Assembly (NCBI GenBank): GCA_025200525.1
Contig: CM045761.1
Location: forward strand, 75,235,551-75,299,550
Reading direction: 5' to 3'
Length of the DNA: 64,000 bases
From: Camellia lanceoleosa
Taxonomy: Eukaryota; Streptophyta; Magnoliopsida; Ericales; Theaceae
In this document: in pieces, positions 1 through 11,843 of the stretch
Layout of the letters: each line of letters opens with the position of its first letter
Position numbering within the stretch: the first letter of the stretch is position 1
Program-made: the position numbers and the translations under genes
The notes under the pieces: model-generated
What the model was told of the DNA's origin: nothing
Seen by the model: only the letters and a program-made list of their open reading frames with translations
Databases searched by the model: none

Positions 1-1201
1 AGGTTGGGTTTCCCACATGTGTGCCCTTCGGAAGTTTTCCTTTCTTATCGGCCTTCTCGGCCACCGCTGCTGCCTCTGTTTCCTTTCCTGCTGGTTTCTT
101 CCTAGTTTTTTTTTCCTTGTCTGGCTCATCACTCAGCCATCTGGTATTATCGATCGATCCATTCAAGTCAAACCACCCGATCTGTACATCTCCTTGATCA
201 TGCTCATCGAAGAACTGCAAGTTGTCTAGATCTTCTTCAAGATCTGCCAGGTCATCCAACCCTTGGCTCGAGCCATCCTCCCTAACCACATTAATCTCTA
301 CTGAGGTTGGTAACACCACTTCGATCCAGGTTTGAGTGTTTGGCATGATATAGCAACTTTGATCATATGCCCTTTCAAATAGGTCCCTGAGACACCCCGA
401 CGACAAACTAGTACCTCCCTCCAAGGCCAAAACCTCCTTTACTGCAGGTATTGTCACCACATTGTGAGGTTCAGGTTGTGCTTTAGATGTGCCTATCATG
501 CACAAATTTGTGCTCTTAGGACTGAACAACATCGATTTTAGTAGGTGAGAGGGGGTAATATATACGCTGGGGTCATAAGAGGTGACCAGTGTATGGATAA
601 GGTTAAGGTTTCACAGCAGAGGGACTTGGTTATGGGCTGGGAGCGGATTTCTGGTTACATTTGGTTTCTGGGGTGGAGTGATGACCTTGTTGTCAATGAG
701 ATCTTGAATCTCATGACACAAGCGGAAGCACTAGTTGATATTATGACCGTGCTGCTGGTGAAAAGCATAGTATTTGTAGGGTTATGATTGGGTGGAAGAG
801 GGTCAGGAAGTGGGTGAGGTTCTAAGGGTTTTAGGTTCCCTTTCTTGATCAGCACCTACATAGCTTTGGATAGGGTCCTGTATAGTAGGTGATAAATTAT
901 ACCCGGAGGTCGAGTAGGGTTGGATGGTGTTTGTGGGCCTTGGTTGGTGAAGGGATCGACAGTTTTTTGTTGTGGTGACAACACTTACATCCGATGGCCT
1001 CACAACTATACTACCACTGGAACCATTGGAACTGCGAACAAACGGCCTCTTAGCTGGCTCCTTATCATCGGTAATAATCCCCTACTTCATGGCATCCTCG
1101 ATTTGAACCCCCATCTCATGAAGTTCTTTGAAGGTAAATAGGGGGAGCACAATCATCTTCTGCAGTAACTTGCCATGCAGATTTCAAACAACCATTCTGA
1201 C
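1..1201 (-). pseudogene. Element A: C-terminal gag / gag-pol linker of an Ogre-like retrotransposon
   Basis: On the minus strand this stretch translates in broken frames into the same protein as 29662-30669 of element B: a Pro-rich segment, a zinc-knuckle region near 710-780 and an acidic linker running off the window's left edge. The knuckle keeps the late part of the CxxH-x4-H-x4-C pattern, but its first Cys reads Tyr and a stop lies just before the last Cys, so nucleic-acid binding by this copy is doubtful. The acidic segment (DLADLEEDLDNLQFF, about 205-250) matches DLTAVEEDLANLQFY in B. Assignment is by homology to B inside the window. Pol of element A lies outside to the left. Confidence 0.75.
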
Positions 1202-1936
1202 CTAGTCTTTCTTTGAAGGTCGAACAGTCATCCTGGATGCTTTAGCCCTCCATCTTGTCACAAACTTAGAGAAACCTTCCTTTGGCTCTTGACGCGTCAC
1301 CTTAAGATCACGAGTTGTGACCTTGATTTGCGTGTTGTAAGAGTACTGAGTGATGAAGGACTTAGCTAACTCCTCCCAGTTCTGTTTTATTGAATCTTCC
1401 AACTTGGCATACCAGATGGCCGCTATACCCGACATGGTGCGACCGAAGAGAGATAACTTATGTAGTCTAGTTAAGTCCATCAGCCGTAAGATATCTGAAA
1501 ACAGTTTTAGGTGAACCATCGGGTCCTCGAAACCATTAAAGTGGTCAATGTGTGACATTTTGAACTGCTTTGGTAATGTAACCGTAGATTTGGTGTGTCC
1601 ATCCTCTATGTTTGGAATGGAGTTGACCCCTTGCACCTTTTTGAACAGCTTCTCCAATTTATTGTGCAGTTGGATCAGCCTCAAATTCGAACGGTGCCTC
1701 GGTTTGATAAACCGGGGCTTTGGAAGCCCATGCCGGGATGGGCTTATTGGGACTAGGAAAATCGGATTACCTTGGGTTTGTGGATCACTCTGGGTTTGTG
1801 GATCTTGAGTAGTGGTAGTATTAGTAGTGGCACTAGGCACAAGGATAACTGTGGTGGGTATATGTGATGCAGAGGCTGCTGCTAGTTGCAGTTGTTGTTG
1901 CTGTAGCCTAGTTATAACCTCGGCCTGACGAGCCAC
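1202..1936 (-). pseudogene. gag: Element A: gag (retrotransposon capsid) open segment
   Basis: A 244-residue open stretch from a Ty3/Gypsy gag. After a Gln-rich coiled start comes the capsid fold: a VTLPKQFKM..IDHFNGFEDPMVHLKLF segment, then IAAIWYAKLEDSIKQNWEELAKSFITQYSYN, then REPKEGFSKFVTRWRAKAS, which are diagnostic of retrotransposon gag. It aligns throughout with the gag of B (30700-31182) but differs at many residues, so A and B are different subfamilies. Gag would form the particle that packages the element RNA. The open frame ends at 1202 and continuing homology lies in other frames, so it is only a surviving piece of a dead polyprotein. Confidence 0.9.
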
Positions 1937-2280
1937 GTCATGTTGTAAGGTCTCAATTGTTTGTTATAGATAGAGTATTAATTCCTCCATATTTGCCGGG
2001 AGATACTATGCCATTGGAATAGGGGACCGTTTTTTAGCTGAACTAGAAGTAGATGACTGTTCTTGAACTGGATTGGACACAGGTGAGCTGAGGGGTGACT
2101 TCTGTAAGAACTGGATGCGTGAATTCTGTCTAATCCTCCTTCACCTTGTAACTGGTGATAGTGAAACAAACATGGGTTGTCCTCAGACAAGATCTCCAAC
2201 CTTGCACAGTCTTCCAGCTCAGGTCCAGAGTACTTGGGGGATATCAGAACCTTCCGAAGCTATGGTTTTAAACTACTTGG
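1937..2280 (-). pseudogene. Element A: degenerate N-terminal gag segment
   Basis: Translation in the gag-compatible frame gives a string homologous to the N-terminal segment of B (31387-31803): the LWT..GRL, GQPMF.SLSPVTR and MEELILYL blocks are recognisable, but at least five stops interrupt them. The open frame at 1978-2199 is in another frame and is not the conserved one. No start codon can be assigned. Confidence 0.6.
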
Positions 2281-2942
2281 AAAATAAATAAAGCAAAAGA
2301 GCAGTAATTAGAAACCACACAGCACCTCAGCTAAGATGTTATTAACAAAGACATGATCAAAGCTATAGGACTGCACTTCACACTAAATCCTGCCCCAAAA
2401 CAAATACCAACTGTGCAGCTGATATGCACATTCTTGTACAGTTTCACTACAAAGCACATACCAGTTAAAAGAGAGCCAAAACACCCCTATGAGGGGGGTA
2501 GGGTTACTGTGTCCTACTTTTGTTATGAACTAGGGTTTCACTATTTCATTCAAGCGGTTTCACACAATCCTGCACACAGGCGAGCATCCTACCCTAATTT
2601 GGAACAGTCACTATGGCTTTACTATATGCAGCTAGGCCACATGGTCAAAGAGGGGTACTTCAGCAAGACTACCTAATATACCTCTCACACCTAACATCAA
2701 GAAATGAAAGGAGGATCAAGCGGTACATCAGTAGTCCAGATCCAAGGGTTGTGTTTCTACCATGGCAGAGCCCACGACTGATCAGCCTTTTGGCAAGCTT
2801 TTTAGGCAAGCCTCTGGTAAACCGTCCAAAAATAGTAGATAGAAAACACAGTGATTTAAAGTAACAATGCAAATGCAAATGGAAAGAACATATCTATGTA
2901 GATAAAATTTTACATCATGAATTTCAAGTGAAGTTCTCACAT
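2281..2942 (-). other. Element A 5' leader (untranslated) region
   Basis: A 660-bp stretch between the degenerate gag start and the primer-binding site. It corresponds in position and partly in sequence to 31804-32485 of element B (both contain the CTAGGGTTTCA and GCCTCTGGTAAACCGT-like blocks). No conserved protein is seen on either strand; open frames here are fortuitous. Confidence 0.6.
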
Positions 2943-2961
2943 GTCCCCAGCAGAGTCGCCA
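2943..2961 (-). promoter_or_regulatory. Primer-binding site, tRNA-Arg type (element A)
   Basis: The minus strand reads TGGCGACTCTGCTGGGGAC, complementary to the 3' end of plant tRNA-Arg (ending in GAGTCGCCA). It lies 5 bp inside the LTR boundary at 2967. A tRNA-Arg primer is a known trait of Ogre elements. It fixes the orientation: first-strand synthesis starts here and the 5' LTR lies to the right. Confidence 0.85.
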
Positions 2962-3292
2962 GAAACTGTAGCTTGCTTTTCGTGCTTCTTTTGGATACGA
3001 TAGCCATACAGTTCAGACTCCAGGGGTTCTGAATCTGATTTCACAAGTGCAATATGAAATAGATAAACACAAATGAGTCCAAATTTGACAATTCTTTTGA
3101 AAAATCAATTTTGAATCAAAATGCCAAAAATGGGCAGCTTTTCCAGATTATAGAGTTGCCACCTAAATATTTTTGAAAAATTTAGGAAACTAGAGACTCG
3201 TGCCAAAGGCCACGTATCCATCATCACCAAAGTGACATGCTTGGGAACTTAGGTATGAAAGGGGAAGGTCATGAATTGAGCACCCCACTCGC

Positions 3293-3307
3293 CCAATCAA
3301 AGATCGG
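3293..3307 (-). other. Predicted RNA hairpin in LTR A
   Basis: On the element strand, CCGATC and GATTGG flank a 3-nt TTT loop, giving six pairs including one G-U. It occupies the same LTR position as the UUCG-loop hairpins of B and the nested LTR. Confidence 0.5.
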
Positions 3308-4396
3308 TCTCTACTACTCACGATGTGATTCTTATTTACATTTTATGCTCTTGTTCCGATTATTAGGCTAACTTACTATGTGTTGCATGCAAGTATAGAC
3401 TAATTTGCAAAATTTGGAACACTTTCATTTCATGTTTGTTTTGAAAAGTGTTTTGAATATGTACCACTTGAAAAGTGATCTCATATGTACATTAATCAAA
3501 TTGTCCAAATTTGAGCAAAAAAGCCTCCACCCATAGGCATTCAAACAAGTATATCACTTAAGTACTTAGCCTCATGGAAAACATGCTTGACATGGCAACA
3601 ATCACACACATGCAATATGCTAAAGCAATAAATGCTCACCTAGTACTCCGAGGCAAGCCAAAAGAAAAGAGTCAGAAAAATACATGCTCTAACGATGTAA
3701 ATGACTAACGCAACACATACAAAATGCAACTAATAGGCTCGGCTACTAGTATGACATGTGAATCAACTTGATAGCATGCCGTTTAAGCACATATTCAAAT
3801 AAGAAATGATAAATGACAATGTAAGTTAGAATGATGAACCGAGCCTTTATGCATGCAAGACAAATGGATACTTTGTACATGGAAAATGTTAAAAGAAACA
3901 TGATGCTCTAAACTATCCATTTTAAGCAAGTAAATAAAAGGGAGAAAGAAATGGCGATTGGAAGACATACACACATTATTACATATTTACCCTTTGCACA
4001 AGAGGGTCCGAATGAATGTCCTAGCTAATTAACGAATTAACTAACTATTACAAACCAAATGAAATAAATTAACTACACTAGCTAATTATTACAAATTTAT
4101 AAAAAAAAATTAACTAGCTATTATAACAAAAATTCACTAGTTATTACAACTAACTCATTAATTACAACGCAATTTTGCTAGCTATTAGAATTAGCTAATT
4201 AAGTACAATATGAAACTAAGTTAATTAACTATTATGGGCCCTAAGAAACGAGGGATGACTCATGTATGCATGCAGATTTCCACCCGAAAATGTCCTCTGT
4301 TTGGTTGCCAAAATACTTCTATTTTGCAGTCAGAAAAATTGCACTGTTTTGCCTCAGCCTTTGCTCTGTTCTACAGCAAAAAAAATGACACTACTT

Positions 4397-4462
4397 GGCT
4401 ACAAAAGGTGGCAAGCCAGCTAGAAGAAGTGGTCGGCCGTACAGTAATGTGGCCGGTCGACC
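4397..4462. repeat. GGCC-word array a, LTR A
   Basis: GGCC or one-mismatch words at 4397, 4414/4418, 4435 and 4451/4455, roughly every 17-21 bp. GGTCGGCC and GGCCGGTCGACC also form a local inverted repeat. This is the weakest of the Ogre-type arrays. Confidence 0.5.
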
Positions 4463-5858
4463 ACTAATGTTTGGTATTGCCCTGCTGCAACAGATACAAA
4501 ATAGAGCACAAACAGAGTATTTTTAGGGGTTGTTTGTCTACCCTGCCTTTTCTTATCATCAAACAGGTCAAAGGAGGGGTTGGCTTGATTAGCAAGCCAT
4601 CAATCGACGCAAAGTCATTGCGTGATGACTTATGAACCAAAGGATACAATCTCAATAAATGATAATGAAAAGACTCATAAACCCCCTCCCTCTCATGATC
4701 TTGATCAAGGGAAGTGGTTGACATTGACTCTTGAACCGTTTTCATCACTAACAAGTATGAAACAACTCAAGATTCAATGGGTTCAATTAACGTCCGATTG
4801 AACCCCCAAACCATTTTATTATCTTGTTACCTATTTTAGTCCAATTTTGTTTGCCTTTTTTAATTACCTTTCCATTCATTAAGCATTTTAGTCCAACAAT
4901 GAAGATTAAGTCCATTAATGGAGAGAAGTGTCAAACAAAGGGTTGTTTTAGGCATGAAAGAGATGTCAAGCCTTTGGTAATGAACCTCCGAAAAGATTAA
5001 ACTATTAAGCACAAGGATCTCTATCTCAAACTTAAACAATAATCAGTTGAAATGACTCTCAAAGCAATGAAAAAAACCAAGAAAAGAAGGAGAGTGCAGA
5101 GGTGATTAGAGATGAATACAAGTATGCAAATCACTAAATAAATGCTATTAACTCAAATAGGTTGGTGTCTAATGCCTGAAACACCAAACCTATGAGGACT
5201 ATTATATTACAAGCATACTATACAAAGCATAAATGAAACTAACACATAAAAAATAGTCCTAAATTAGGCTGAAACAGTGCTGGAATTAAGGTAAAAAAAA
5301 AAAACTAAAAAAAGTTAGCTAACATAATGGAAGAATTAAGCTAGCAAATAAGCCAAACGAGGGGCAGCTAACCCCTTCATTTTTGGGACTTCAAAACAAC
5401 ATTTCTAGCCTCTGAAATCCTCTGAAATCCAGTGGTAAAAAGCTCAAAAAAAAGTTGATAAAAAGATGGGAAACACAAGGGCAATAGCTTGGAATACAAG
5501 GTACAGAGAAAGGCGGTCCACCCGTCTACCTTGGGTAGATTTTAACCACAAGTTTCAGCCCATAAAAAATAGTTGAAATTTTTCCAAAAACAGCAAGTAA
5601 AGATGGTAAATAAATAAGGAAAATAAGCTAAGAATTATACCTCTTGAAGAGGAGTAACACCTTGAGTTATAAACCGCCAATTTCTCACCTTCAAGAGCTA
5701 ATGTTCAAGCTCAATAACCTCAACAATGAACCCTTAAAATTTGGTTTAGAAGGTCTAGGTAAGGTGTGTATAGGTTACAAGGTAGAGAGGGTTATTTTTT
5801 TCTAAGAATTTTTCTTCCTCAAAATTTTTCTAACCTCATTTTATGAGAGGGGGTCAAG

Positions 5859-5867
5859 TATATATAG
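5859..5867 (-). promoter_or_regulatory. Predicted TATA box, LTR A
   Basis: The minus strand reads CTATATATA about 360 bp from the LTR start (6223), a usual position for the U3/R boundary. Prediction from sequence only. Confidence 0.45.
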
Positions 5868-5983
5868 AAAATTATGTTGGGCTCTTAGAAATATCTGTAT
5901 AGAAACAGCCGGTGCAAGACATGCACCTGTGGAGACAATTGGTACAACTGGCAAAAATATATGTTTTTACTGACACAAGTAGC

Positions 5984-6025
5984 CGGCTAGCCACTAAGGA
6001 GATGGCCATACACTCATTTGTGGCC
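5984..6025. repeat. GGCC-word array b, LTR A (decayed)
   Basis: Words GGCT at 5985, GGCC at 6004 and GGCC at 6022, upstream of the predicted TATA box, in the same relative position as the arrays in the other Ogre-type LTRs. Confidence 0.45.
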
Positions 6026-6223
6026 TACAAGCCCCTGGGTGGTTAGGCTTGAAAAAAAACTGTTTTGGTCCAAAAGTGGTGCAAGGTTTGTAGGTGTTTG
6101 AGGCTCAAAACTGAGGCTTTTTGCGCAGGAAATTTAGTGTTTGACAAGCATGAAAATTCATTATTGGGTGATCAATCAGTGGCGCCCAAGTCTTAAGGTG
6201 TGGTAAAAAATGGGGTGTCTACA

Positions 6224-8109
6224 TAGCGCGTACGTAATATTCGCTCTGACAGTGGCCATTTCGAGATCTGAGTCCCCTGGCTCCATGATATCGGTAACCT
6301 GGGTGTATTCCGGATGGTCGGGCATTTACGATGCCACGTACTCGTCGTCGTCTAGGATATGAAGCATGATGGTGCCATTTTCACTGTTTGCGGTGTATGA
6401 AGTTATGTAACGCCATCAACGCACATAAAAAGGGCACTTGATCGGAAAAATTTTACTTCGGCATATTTTGCAAAGCCTCCCACCTTGACTTCCAAACATC
6501 GAATGTCCACTCAATACAACTACGCAAGGATGAATGTGCCTTGTTGAATCGTTCGATGTCATTCTGTGGTATTCGGTTCCAATGGGCATTTTGGTGATAT
6601 CTATAGCCCTTGAACAGGGCTAGATATCCTATCGTCAAGCTGTAGCCGCTGTCGACCAAGCAGTATTTTCCTGCACATGGTAAAAAATATAACTTATTAA
6701 TATGAGGCTAATATTTTCATGAAATCATATAAAAATAGTGTTGTTATCTAGTTTTGGTCTTCATATTTGAAAATTTTACTCTTACTAAAAAATAAAATAA
6801 AATAATAGTAACATTTGAACTTTTGTGCAGTACTACAATATTGTTCGAATAATTTTCAAAATCGACATAATCTGTTTTTTATTGTAACAAAATACAGTTT
6901 GTTAACCTTTCTTAACTGTTTATAGATTTGCCAAAAAACATTGTCAAATATTACAACTGTAGAAAATGGTCGACACCTACATTGCTTTTCGTAGATGGGA
7001 ACCATTTTGTATGAATTTTCATATTACATGTTACGTATGGTTATAACAATTATTACATAATTTTCCTAATAAAGTTAAGACAAATTATACTTTGCAAATT
7101 ACAAATGTATATATATATATTTTGATGGTGGCGCTATGCATTTTTTTTTGGCAAGTTATTCACAAATAATCTGCACAAAATAAACACAGTGGTCCATGTA
7201 AACAAGTCGGACAAGAGAGAATTTGTTACTGGGTGTGGGGTGTGGGAATCGATGTTTAGGCTCGATTCTGACATAATATAACACCCTACTGTCGTGTATG
7301 CTCCCGTCCCAACCGGCAGACACGAACATGAAACACAAATCAAAGTCACAAATGCCAATAATATTTTGCATTGGCACACATTTCCGGCCATAGTACAAAC
7401 TGGTGTATTCTTGGGAGACATGGGCCATCACGTGCGTGCCGTCCAATGCACCAATACAGTCCTATGCAACACAAGCATTTTAGAAAATGTAAATTAAAAA
7501 ATCAAGTTTGTAATTAAAACATTAGGCAATGAAATTGATACACGCCGTCACCTTGAATAGTCGGTACTCTCGCTTTGACTATAAATGTGGATGGCCCCCT
7601 TGTTGGATTTGCTCTGGCATAAGACTCCTACTATGAATCGATGTAAATGGTATCATTGCTCGCAAAACCTCATGGAAATGCCGTGCCAATGTCTCCTTTG
7701 AGTGTTGGAACTGTTCTTGCAAATTTCTCCCTGAAATTCCCTACCACACAAAAATGAAAATCGCAACCTTCTCTTCGAGGGGAACTTCATGTTCCCGCTG
7801 CAACACTATCAACCCAAAATCGTGAAATGCGTCACACAACTTCAAGAAGACTGGTCAGGTTATACTAACAGCATCTTCAAACCAGCTCGGGTGGCCGTTA
7901 AACATCTCGTACATCTATAACCGTCCCGACAGTATTTGATGTATTTCTTGGGAATTTGTAATAATGGTTGTAATAATACGTTGCTGCACTGTTGCACGCT
8001 TCTAGCAAGTTGTGATCAATTTGTAACACCATTTCTCTCATGATTTCATCGATTGCTTCCTATAACCTTGCCTTTTCGTAGATGTTACTAGGACCGGCTT
8101 GATTCGCCA
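6224..8109 (-). pseudogene. PIF/Harbinger transposase, decayed but with DDE residues
   Basis: Read right to left. The N-terminus MANQAGPSNIYEK starts at 8109. An HTH-type segment with GRNLQEQFQHSKETLARHFHEVLRAM lies near 7655-7740 on the minus strand. The DDE nuclease core follows at 7156-7446: DGTH (first Asp), GRKC..QNIIGICDFDLCFMFVSAGWDGS.HDSRVL. At 6453-6659 come VDSGY (second Asp), PQNDIERFNKAHSSLR and IEWTF (Glu), then an LHNFI block near 6400. All three catalytic residues are readable, but stops, frame changes and at least one intron-like gap break the frame. Harbinger transposases cut and paste DNA with a Myb-like partner. Element A cuts it off at 6224, within a few residues of its expected C-terminus. 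Confidence 0.85.
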
Positions 8110-8679
8110 TGTTACCTATACGAAGCACACGAAAATGGAGAAACATAATAATTTATTACGTATGTGAAAGTATTAATTTTACAAAATAATCACAATTTGT
8201 TGTGTTATGTATTTCGTTTTAGCATTTTTGTGTGTCATTAACCTTGTTTTAAACCTTAATTTTTTAAAAGTCTATGAAGTGTAAAAGTGTGAACAACTAC
8301 GTAAAAAAAAATAAAAATAAATAAATAAATAAAAAATCCCTGGAAGTCATTAGTGAAATATGAAAAGTGTATGAAATATGAAATGTCCTTTCAACAAAAA
8401 TGTCAGCGGTGAACTGTAAAAAATTCCTTGCAATAAAAATGTCATTGTTAAATTATGAAAAGTGCATGCAATGGTTCGAAAAAAATAAATTAGCGGGAGT
8501 AGATAGATAAACCAAACCGAAATGCATTAACCAAACAGAAGTAGATAAGTAAACGTCGCATTATTTACAGAGGCGTAAAAAAAAACAAATTAAAAACAAT
8601 TCCATCACAGTCAGCAATGTATGAAAGTGTTTGTTTAAATTGAAACGTCAGTAGTATGAAGTCAAACATGTCCTCAAAA

Positions 8680-9362
8680 CTAGCCCCCCATTCCTGATCC
8701 ATGAGATGGCGCAAATGCGTCACCAAAATTTTGGGACTTCTTGATGCCCAGCCAACTAATGACTGTCTCGTCCATCGGAAGGTGCAACAATATGGCTTGA
8801 TTTGCCGGGTTGTCCATGAGCAAAATAGCAAAAGGTTTTTGCGAGTCTTCCGGGTCAACACTGTGCAGGGAGTACAACCGTGCAAGACGCTTGCCAATTA
8901 CCTCCTGTGTAGAAATGCTGTAATTATGATGCACTCGGACCTCACGTTGTTGTGATTTCACTGAGGATGCAAGGCTCTCCATACTACTGGCCAACAATGA
9001 AGCTCCTTCGTTGTGCCCTTTTTTTTGTTGCTTATTTTTGGTGGCACTCGTAGAGTGCTACCAACTTAATTGCCGACGACCCAGCATGTGTTGTCGCTGG
9101 AGTCTGTTCCACGTGCATGCAAAAGTCCTTCATTGTGTGCTCACTGTGCTATGCAGGCTAGAAAGGGGGTAGCCCGCTACTGTCCTTGCAATCTTCCTCA
9201 TCCATAGACACCGACACGTCATCCGTTCCGACCGGTTTGAAATCTACACCGGGTGTCCATGCATATTTTCCTGTTGTCGTGGTACCTTCATATAGCCTTC
9301 GCATAAGTTCCACATGCTCCAACGGTTTCATTTTGAACTTCAAAGCATTCTTGTCAATCTAA
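8680..9362 (-). pseudogene. C-terminal exon of PIF/Harbinger ORF1 (Myb/SANT-like partner)
   Basis: The exon starts after TTTTAG at 9363 and reads IDKNALKFKMKPLEHVELM, GKYAWTPGVDFKP, an acidic stretch, then after a damaged segment SLLASSMESLASSVKSQQREV, GKRLARLYSLHSVDPED and MDNPANQAILLHLPMDETVI. That order is typical of Myb/SANT-like ORF1 proteins, which bind transposon ends and recruit the transposase. It lies just upstream of the transposase on the same strand, the expected two-gene layout. Stops near 9150 and 9060 show decay. Its upstream exons appear to lie at about 12450-12618 and at 37243-37372, separated by insertions. Confidence 0.7.
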
Positions 9363-9542
9363 AACCAAATAAATAAATAAAAATTAGCTAGCAACTAGAA
9401 AATAAAGACAGCAAGCAAATGCCCTATAATGAAATTACTATGTAGGCTTAACAAGCACAAAATTACTTTCAAACAGTCTTCATACATCTGAACAAGCACT
9501 GCAATGCCTTGTGTGAACTGTGCAGGCTTGACAAGCACTTGC

Positions 9543-9547
9543 CCTGT
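9543..9547. repeat. Target-site duplication CCTGT (left)
   Basis: Flanks the solo LTR 9548-11838; identical to 11839-11843. Confidence 0.9.
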
Positions 9548-9869
9548 TGTAACAACCTCGACCTAAGATTAACCGTTAAATCATGATTAAGGATGCCTAA
9601 TATGTAATTAAGATGAAATCCTATGTTAATTGCATGTGCATAGCATTATTTGTGTTTATATATGTTTATCATAGAAATATCTATTTATGTTTCTGTTTTG
9701 TTATGCGAATTGACCTTATCAAAGATCCCACGAAATTGACTTGAGTTATGTGTTATTTGGAATTTTTAGAATTTTATGGTAGGTCTAAGTAAAACCCGAT
9801 TTGGAACGATTAAATTAGAATAATTAATGTCCATTTGATTAGCTTTAATTAATCACAACTAATCAAGCC

Positions 9870-9876
9870 TATATAA
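9870..9876 (+). promoter_or_regulatory. Predicted TATA box of solo LTR
   Basis: TATATAA within CCTATATAAGG, 322 bp from the LTR start. Prediction only. Confidence 0.5.
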
Positions 9877-10558
9877 GGCTCCTATATATGCCACCACTTA
9901 TCTATTTTCCTTATTCACACCTTTGAGCCTACACACACACAACAAGCGTGAGAAAGGGAGAGAAAGGAGAAGATTTGAGCTCAAACTAAGGGGATTTGCT
10001 AGGAAGAAAAAGAATTGGACTTAGAGACTCAAGAATTAAGCCTCTAGCTCTCACCTTGGAAAGTCTAGGTAAGAATTCATCCCTTTGAATGTATAATTTT
10101 GACGCTCAACCCATGAATTCATGAGAATGAAGTTGTGTAAGACAATGATTGAGCTAGAAAGGAAGGAGTTTAGATCATACCATGCATGCATGTGTATTTC
10201 ATGGAGTTTTGATATTGTTTCCAAGAGAATTCCCTCATGCATGTAATAATTCTAGATTGGTTTTAAGAATTCACCACATTTCCTATCAAATGACCTTAAT
10301 TGATCATGTTTTGGAAGGTTTGAATTCATATCAACGCATACATGTTGTGTTCTTTAAACTTTAAGCTTGAGTTTGCACAATTAACTTACTCTTGGGCCTT
10401 GATTTTGCAAAATGGTTCTGAATTCATGAATTCAAGATGTTTTCCAAGTTTACACAAGTTTCCTTCAGTTTTTAGCCCAAGAGAACATGATTTGCAGCAC
10501 TGAGTTGGGTTTTGAAGCTTAGAAGCAAATCTAGAAATTCCAGAATTCTACTTCTACG

Positions 10559-10874
10559 CTCGAGCGACAGAACCTGCGCTCGAGTGACCACTTTGTGATC
10601 TTGCACTTCTGCTCGAGCGACCAAAAGTTGGCTCAAGTGTGAAATGCATGTTCCCAAAAGTTCACACATTTTGCAGATTGCTCGAGCGACAAGAGTTGCG
10701 CTCGAGCAAAGACCTCAGTCTCACACTCGAGCCACCATCGAGCATGTGTCGAGTGAAAAAATCAAGCAACTAGTACTTTGAAGAGTTTACAAACAGCTCG
10801 AGCAAAGGAGGTTGCACTCAAGCGGCCACTCACATTTTTGACCCATCGCTCGAGTGAAGGAAGTTATGCTCGAG
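10559..10874. repeat. Array of CTCGAG palindromes, paired at 19-20 bp
   Basis: Nine exact CTCGAG words start at 10559, 10579, 10612, 10681, 10701, 10726, 10797, 10849 and 10869. Near-matches lie at 10631, 10737, 10748 and 10817. Most fall in pairs 19-20 bp apart (10559/10579, 10612/10631, 10681/10701, 10797/10817, 10849/10869). Flanks often extend the palindrome to GCTCGAGC. The array lies about 700 bp downstream of the predicted TATA box, so it would be in the transcript. Confidence 0.85.
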
Positions 10875-11838
10875 TGAGGCCCCTGTTTTCAACATAATTG
10901 ACTAAGTGTTTCAAAGTGCATTTTGGCATCCTCATCGCATCTTAGGCATTCCTAGGCCATGATTAAGACACAATAATGAGGATAAGACTTAGAAACACAC
11001 TAAGAACGAAACACAATGACTGTAATGAATCTTGAGCATGTGTTTCAATGTGTACATGTTATGTGTTGTTTGTAGGTCAAGCGCCGTAAGCTATCTGATC
11101 TGTCTGCTTCATCTATTTTGTAATTGGAGCCATCTATGAGTAATAACTTTGTAAAGCTATGTTCAATTATAAGTAATTTCTGAATGATATAAGATGATCT
11201 AGTTTCCGAAATATTACTTTATGCATGAATGAATGGTTGTCCAATATTTCTAAAATGTATTCGTGACATTTTTAGCTTTAGATGAGTATGATTCTGAATC
11301 TATTTATGTTATGGACTTTGATTTCTAAACATGATTATGAATTCCGTTTTCTATAACTGTTATGGACAACATTCATTAAACCCTTTACTATTCACTAGGC
11401 TTCTGCTCACTATTTATATTATATATGTAGGTGAGCAAGCGTGTGACCTGGCTTAAGCTGCTGCCTGGAGAGTTTTGTTTTGTCAGCTAGCCATCATGCC
11501 TCCCGGGGAGGTTCCCCTTTGTCAAGTCAAGTTTTGTGAATCATGTGAATGATGTTTTTGTTTTGTTTTTGTCTATTTGTACTTTGGGCTAAGTCCCTTA
11601 TGACACTATCTGTATCTGTATGGTGATACATGATGTATGGAAGTTTGAAACTATATATATAAGTCTTAAATCTTTTCTAGCTCATGTATGTCTGCACAGT
11701 GCTATGGACTATGTATGTTTCTCTATTTGCTTCTGCTAGCCCCTATATTTCATGATATTCATGTCAGAAGCCTTTGGTAATTCGAGGATTACTGGCCAGT
11801 TATCACGCTAAACCTAGGAGCGGGTTTGGGTCGCGACA

Positions 11839-11843
11839 CCTGT
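11839..11843. repeat. Target-site duplication CCTGT (right)
   Basis: Matches 9543-9547. Confidence 0.9.

Larger units (their letters stand above)
2967..6223 (-). mobile_element. 5' LTR of Ogre-like element A (3,257 bp)
   Basis: Bounded by TG at 2967 and CA at 6223; the right edge is the Ogre-type terminus GGGGTGTCTACA, reading TGTAGACACCCC on the element strand. The left edge abuts the primer site. Internal blocks are shared with the LTRs of B, the nested solo LTR and C: the CCACCTAAATATTT block, the AGATCGG hairpin block, an AT-rich TTAACTAGCTA tract (4020-4220) and two GGCC-word arrays. Its right edge joins directly to the 3' end of a Harbinger transposase, so A inserted there. The expected duplication after the LTR is TAGCG; its partner lies outside the window. 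Confidence 0.88.
9548..11838 (+). mobile_element. Solo LTR (2,291 bp), Gypsy-like, plus orientation
   Basis: Starts TGTAACAACC and ends GGGTCGCGACA, flanked on both sides by CCTGT. There is no primer site, polypurine tract or coding sequence, so it is a solo LTR left by LTR-LTR recombination. A TATA box is predicted at 9870-9876, about 320 bp in. It sits in an intron-like part of the Harbinger ORF1. Its termini resemble the solo LTR 51564-53774 (TGTAATAACC ... TTTGGGACGTGACA), and both have a 320-bp U3 and a palindrome array about 1 kb in, so the two are probably related families. It holds no gene. Confidence 0.9.
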
